64,000 nt of DNA from Anastrepha obliqua (lineage: Eukaryota > Arthropoda > Insecta > Diptera > Tephritidae), in NCBI RefSeq assembly GCF_027943255.1, contig NC_072895.1, positions 39,158,001-39,222,000 on the forward strand, written 5' to 3'. Shown here one piece after another: positions 61,191 through 64,000 of the stretch (positions are counted from its first letter, which is position 1; every line of letters begins with the position of its first letter). The translations under genes were made by a program, and so were the position numbers. The notes under the pieces are model-generated. The model made no database searches, was not told the origin of the DNA, and saw only the letters and a program-made list of their open reading frames with translations.

Positions 61191-61497
61191 CAATCTTTCT
61201 GTTATTTGAAGTTTAATGCTCGTAGAAGGTTTCGGACGCATTACTAACCGAAACGTGTTCACTTTTATTGATTAATAATAATAAAAATTGAAAGGTATTG
61301 AAATTCTAGCTTCGCATTCGACTGCATTTTAATTTTCGAATAACTCTTGAAGGGTTTCATCTTTAGTCAAATCAATTCGATTATACATAGATATATGTAT
61401 ATTCAAGAAGTGAATATCATCGAAGCATTAAAGTTTCATTATGTTTTCAGATCATTTTGCGTCCTTCAGAAAATTTATATGTATGTACAGGGTTGGC

Positions 61498-61847
61498 CAT
61501 ATTAAACTGACCCATTGAGTAACCCTATAACTTTTTACTGTAATTTGAAATCTAAGGTTTACGTCAACAAGCCAAAGACACTAGGCGCACTTAAGGCCAA
61601 TATCCGACGGGAAATAGCCGCCATATCGGCCGAGACGCTGGCCAAAACTATGGAAAACGCCGAAAAACGGGCACATTACGCTATACGAGCTAAGGGCGAC
61701 CACTTGCGCGATATCATATTCAAAAAGTGATGTAAACGAATCTCCTTGAACTAAATTAAATGTTTTTCACAATGAAACACAAAAAAATGTTTCTTTTTCC
61801 ATATTTTTTTAATAATCACATGGGTCAGTTTAATATGGCCAACCCTG
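61498..61847 (+). mobile_element. Deleted Tc1/mariner-like transposon, 350 bp
   Basis: Perfect 28-base inverted ends (CAGGGTTGGCCATATTAAAC and onward) are flanked by TA on both sides (61496-61497, 61848-61849). The inside keeps the last 60 or so transposase codons: LKSKVYVNKPKTLGALKANI, IAAISAETLAKTMENAEKRA and HLRDIIFKK with its stop. The catalytic core is gone. It is an internal-deletion derivative that keeps both ends and so could be moved by a helper transposase. Confidence 0.92.
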
Positions 61848-62219
61848 TATATATTGCGTTACGGCTTTGTAGAACCGGAAATGGTTAATATTTCATTGAA
61901 TTCAAAAAGAATATTTAAACTTACAAATATTCAGCTCCAACTTCGCACCGATATTTTTGACGGCAACACCCAATTAAAGAAGTGTTCCAGATCAGGTGAA
62001 GCTGAAGTTTTTGCATCAGTTTTTCAATTAAATGGATATACTTACTTTAAAGTGAATGTGTCCGTCTTGTGAGATTTCTATAATTTTCAAAGTCATGCCT
62101 TAATAGGGCAAATGCAAGGTTAGTGAGTTTGATGATGAAGCTACACAGATATACTGTTTCCATTTTTAATACCAACCTACCCTTAGTCAAAGGGTGTCAC
62201 ATTTCAATTTTCTAGTTGT

Positions 62220-62530
62220 CGTTTGTTTTTACGACTGAGAAACTCAAAATGTATACGACTTTGGATGGAAAGTCCGCGACAAAAGCAGACAAAACAATTT
62301 ATCCTTCATTCCCGCAGAGTGTTATATAAGCTCCTAAACCTGGAACTCTCACTGGATACTGTATGGGACATTGTAGTTGTCGTTATCATTTCAGAAAATA
62401 GGATGGGTAGAAACAAGCATCTGTTGTTTTTGTGTGTTGGGAAATGAAGTACCAGAGTACATTCTCTGCGAAAGTGCAGCTCTCCAAGAGGTAGACTCAC
62501 TCTTTGTGATATACAAAGCGCGAGGAAGTA
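62220..62530 (+). mobile_element. LINE 3' tail relic
   Basis: Across frame breaks it reads LTGYC, GHCSCRYHFRK, NKHLL, CCGNEVPEY and LCESAALQEVRLTL. This is the cysteine-rich tail that follows RNase H in jockey-type LINEs (GHC, HxRKMG, CxxC, HxLCxC, RxxL). Heavily decayed. Confidence 0.55.
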
Positions 62531-64000
62531 CTTAAATTAATCAGAAGAAAAGCTAATTACTAAACTATCTTGTCCTTCAATTCATTAGTCTGGTAAAACA
62601 ATGACTATTGTTACTTCGTTATATATAAATATGAGTTATGTGAACAAACTCACAAATAGATTTAGAGCTTTGTATCCAACTTATTCAAAGCTTCGATATT
62701 ATGTACATTTTTCTCATTAAATATATTAGAAATAAATAAATTATTTTCATGGACAGGAAAAAATGATACCATGCACTATTGTACAAATACCAGCTTTTTG
62801 GACAGACCCCCTCAAATCTTTGGATCCAGTCCTCATATGTACATATGTATGTATGTATATATTTATGCAGAATGCTTTCGATAAAAAGGAATTATCAAAA
62901 GTCCCTAATGCATTAGGAAGCGATAAAATTGTTTTCCAATGTAAATATTATTATGTATATTAGAATTGTATTATATTTTTTATAATTTGAATTGTTTTGG
63001 AATACATACATACATACATAAATAGATTTTTGTATTATTGTATTATTTGTATATGCATCTACACATATATTCTCATAAATACAAACAACCGTAAGGCATT
63101 CAATTATCACTGTTTATTAGGCTTTGAATTCCTTTTGCTACCACGATCTATTCCACCGTTCCACCACCTTAACGATTGAAACCCCAATACAGTTATTCAT
63201 AACCGAAAGAACAAACAATGTTGAGCACAAAACTTTTGGGTACTGGATATTGGATGTGCTCATATAAATATATTGTATGCTTTCATTATATACATGCGCA
63301 TTTACAAATACGAGTATTCACACATACATACATATGTGATATGCCCTTCTGATTGTTGGCTCTCTCTGGGTGACTTGCTGATAGGAAACGGGGCTTCATG
63401 ACATAAGGGCGCAATTTATGGACGGTGCGTTAGTGTCTTGTCAGAGCTGTTATGTGAAAGGTGTAGTCTTCGTCATTTTGTCCTTAAACCGTGCAACTGA
63501 GCGATTCCATTGGATTTGATATCAAAATAGTTAAAGTGTACATACGAGTATATGCTTAGCAAAATTGTACAAAGTTTGTGCAATGGATTTAAAGTTATTA
63601 TAAGAAATATTTGTCTGTATAATGAGAAAAAACTTTGCAATAATATAAACGAGTATTTTAATTGTGCTTTAAAAGCCGCCCTATACATATATTATATAGT
63701 ATAAAGGAAGGATATACATACATATGTACAGGAGTTTTGATTTTATACCGTTGCATTTATTATACCTACATAAATTAAAACAAAAAAGAACAAAAGGGAA
63801 ACGCTTCAAAAGCTGTACATTTTCGAAATATATGCATTAAAAAACAACTTAATTAAAACTGCACAATACGGGGAAAGTGCAACAACAAATAAAAAGGAAA
63901 AAACACCAAAGAAATAAAACAACAACAACAATATAAAAACTTTCGGTTTCTGTTACATTTTCACTGCTGTGGTGCACCCAAAATTAAAAAAAGGAATTAA

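Larger units (their letters stand above)
59787..64000. other. Intergenic with transposon remains, no gene seen
   Basis: The last 4.2 kb. It contains the fourth structured repeat, a degenerate SINE, a deleted Tc1/mariner-like transposon and a LINE tail (each listed). A patch at 63340-63480 has more balanced composition, with no open frame of note. Many ACATAC microsatellites (for example near 62840 and 63005). A 72-codon frame at 61854-62072 has no recognisable domain. Confidence 0.6.

Noticed and set aside
61854..62072. 72-codon frame right after the deleted transposon
   Set aside because: No recognisable domain; its start lies only 7 bases beyond the element end, and nothing supports expression.
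1..64000. A novel multi-gene defence or biosynthetic system
   Set aside because: All supported genes belong to known, unrelated housekeeping or regulatory families; their grouping is explained by conserved fly gene order.

Overview
This 64 kb window is AT-rich eukaryotic nuclear DNA from a higher dipteran fly. The many TACATA/ATGTATGTA microsatellites, the tRNA-derived SINE pieces and the irritans-type and mellifera-type mariner relics suggest a true fruit fly (Tephritidae); that family assignment is inference. Coding content is about 30 percent. All genes have short fly-type introns, and their order recalls the Drosophila melanogaster 43E neighbourhood (Drat, MADF/C2H2 zinc-finger genes, Orc1, a GPI-anchor gene, mEFTu2, dpa, CG1620). 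That synteny is from memory and was not searched.

Layout. 1-3712: intergenic with a LINE relic. 3713-14341 (+): Drat-like medium-chain dehydrogenase/reductase whose 8.7 kb first intron is a trap for mobile elements (MITE, mariner relic, SINE pieces, two foldback elements). 14342-19417: intergenic, with a full tRNA-derived SINE flanked by a perfect 13-bp target duplication and a mariner relic. 19418-22032 (-): zinc-finger gene with three MADF-like modules. 23295-26305 (+): Orc1. 26391-29782 (-): PIG-G/GPI7 ethanolamine phosphate transferase, tail to tail with Orc1. 31946-33988 and 34659-36602 (+): two tandem MADF/C2H2 paralogues. 37406-39699 (+): mitochondrial EF-Tu2. 42697-51546 (-): myosin V (didum), 21 exons. 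53746-56806 (+): Mcm4 (disc proof). 57511-59786 (+): MIER-type ELM2/SANT corepressor subunit. 59787-64000: intergenic with transposon remains.

I rebuilt splice junctions by hand. Every gene gives one continuous reading frame whose length fits its family: Orc1 921 aa, PIG-G 938, mEFTu2 455, myosin V 1815, Mcm4 860, MIER 661, Drat-like 426, and zinc-finger proteins 777, 620 and 583. Two introns (didum and MIER) use GC-AG instead of GT-AG boundaries. Orc1 and Mcm4 both act at replication origins (Orc1 in ORC, Mcm4 in the MCM2-7 helicase). Both carry E2F-type sites close upstream, Mcm4 also has a DRE palindrome, and both are preceded by diverged copies of the same unclassified block.

I found no new multi-gene system. 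The most interesting non-genic signals are the nested palindromic foldback elements, a MITE whose terminal repeats contain their own hairpin, a structured four-copy repeat, and the block shared by the Orc1 and Mcm4 upstream regions.
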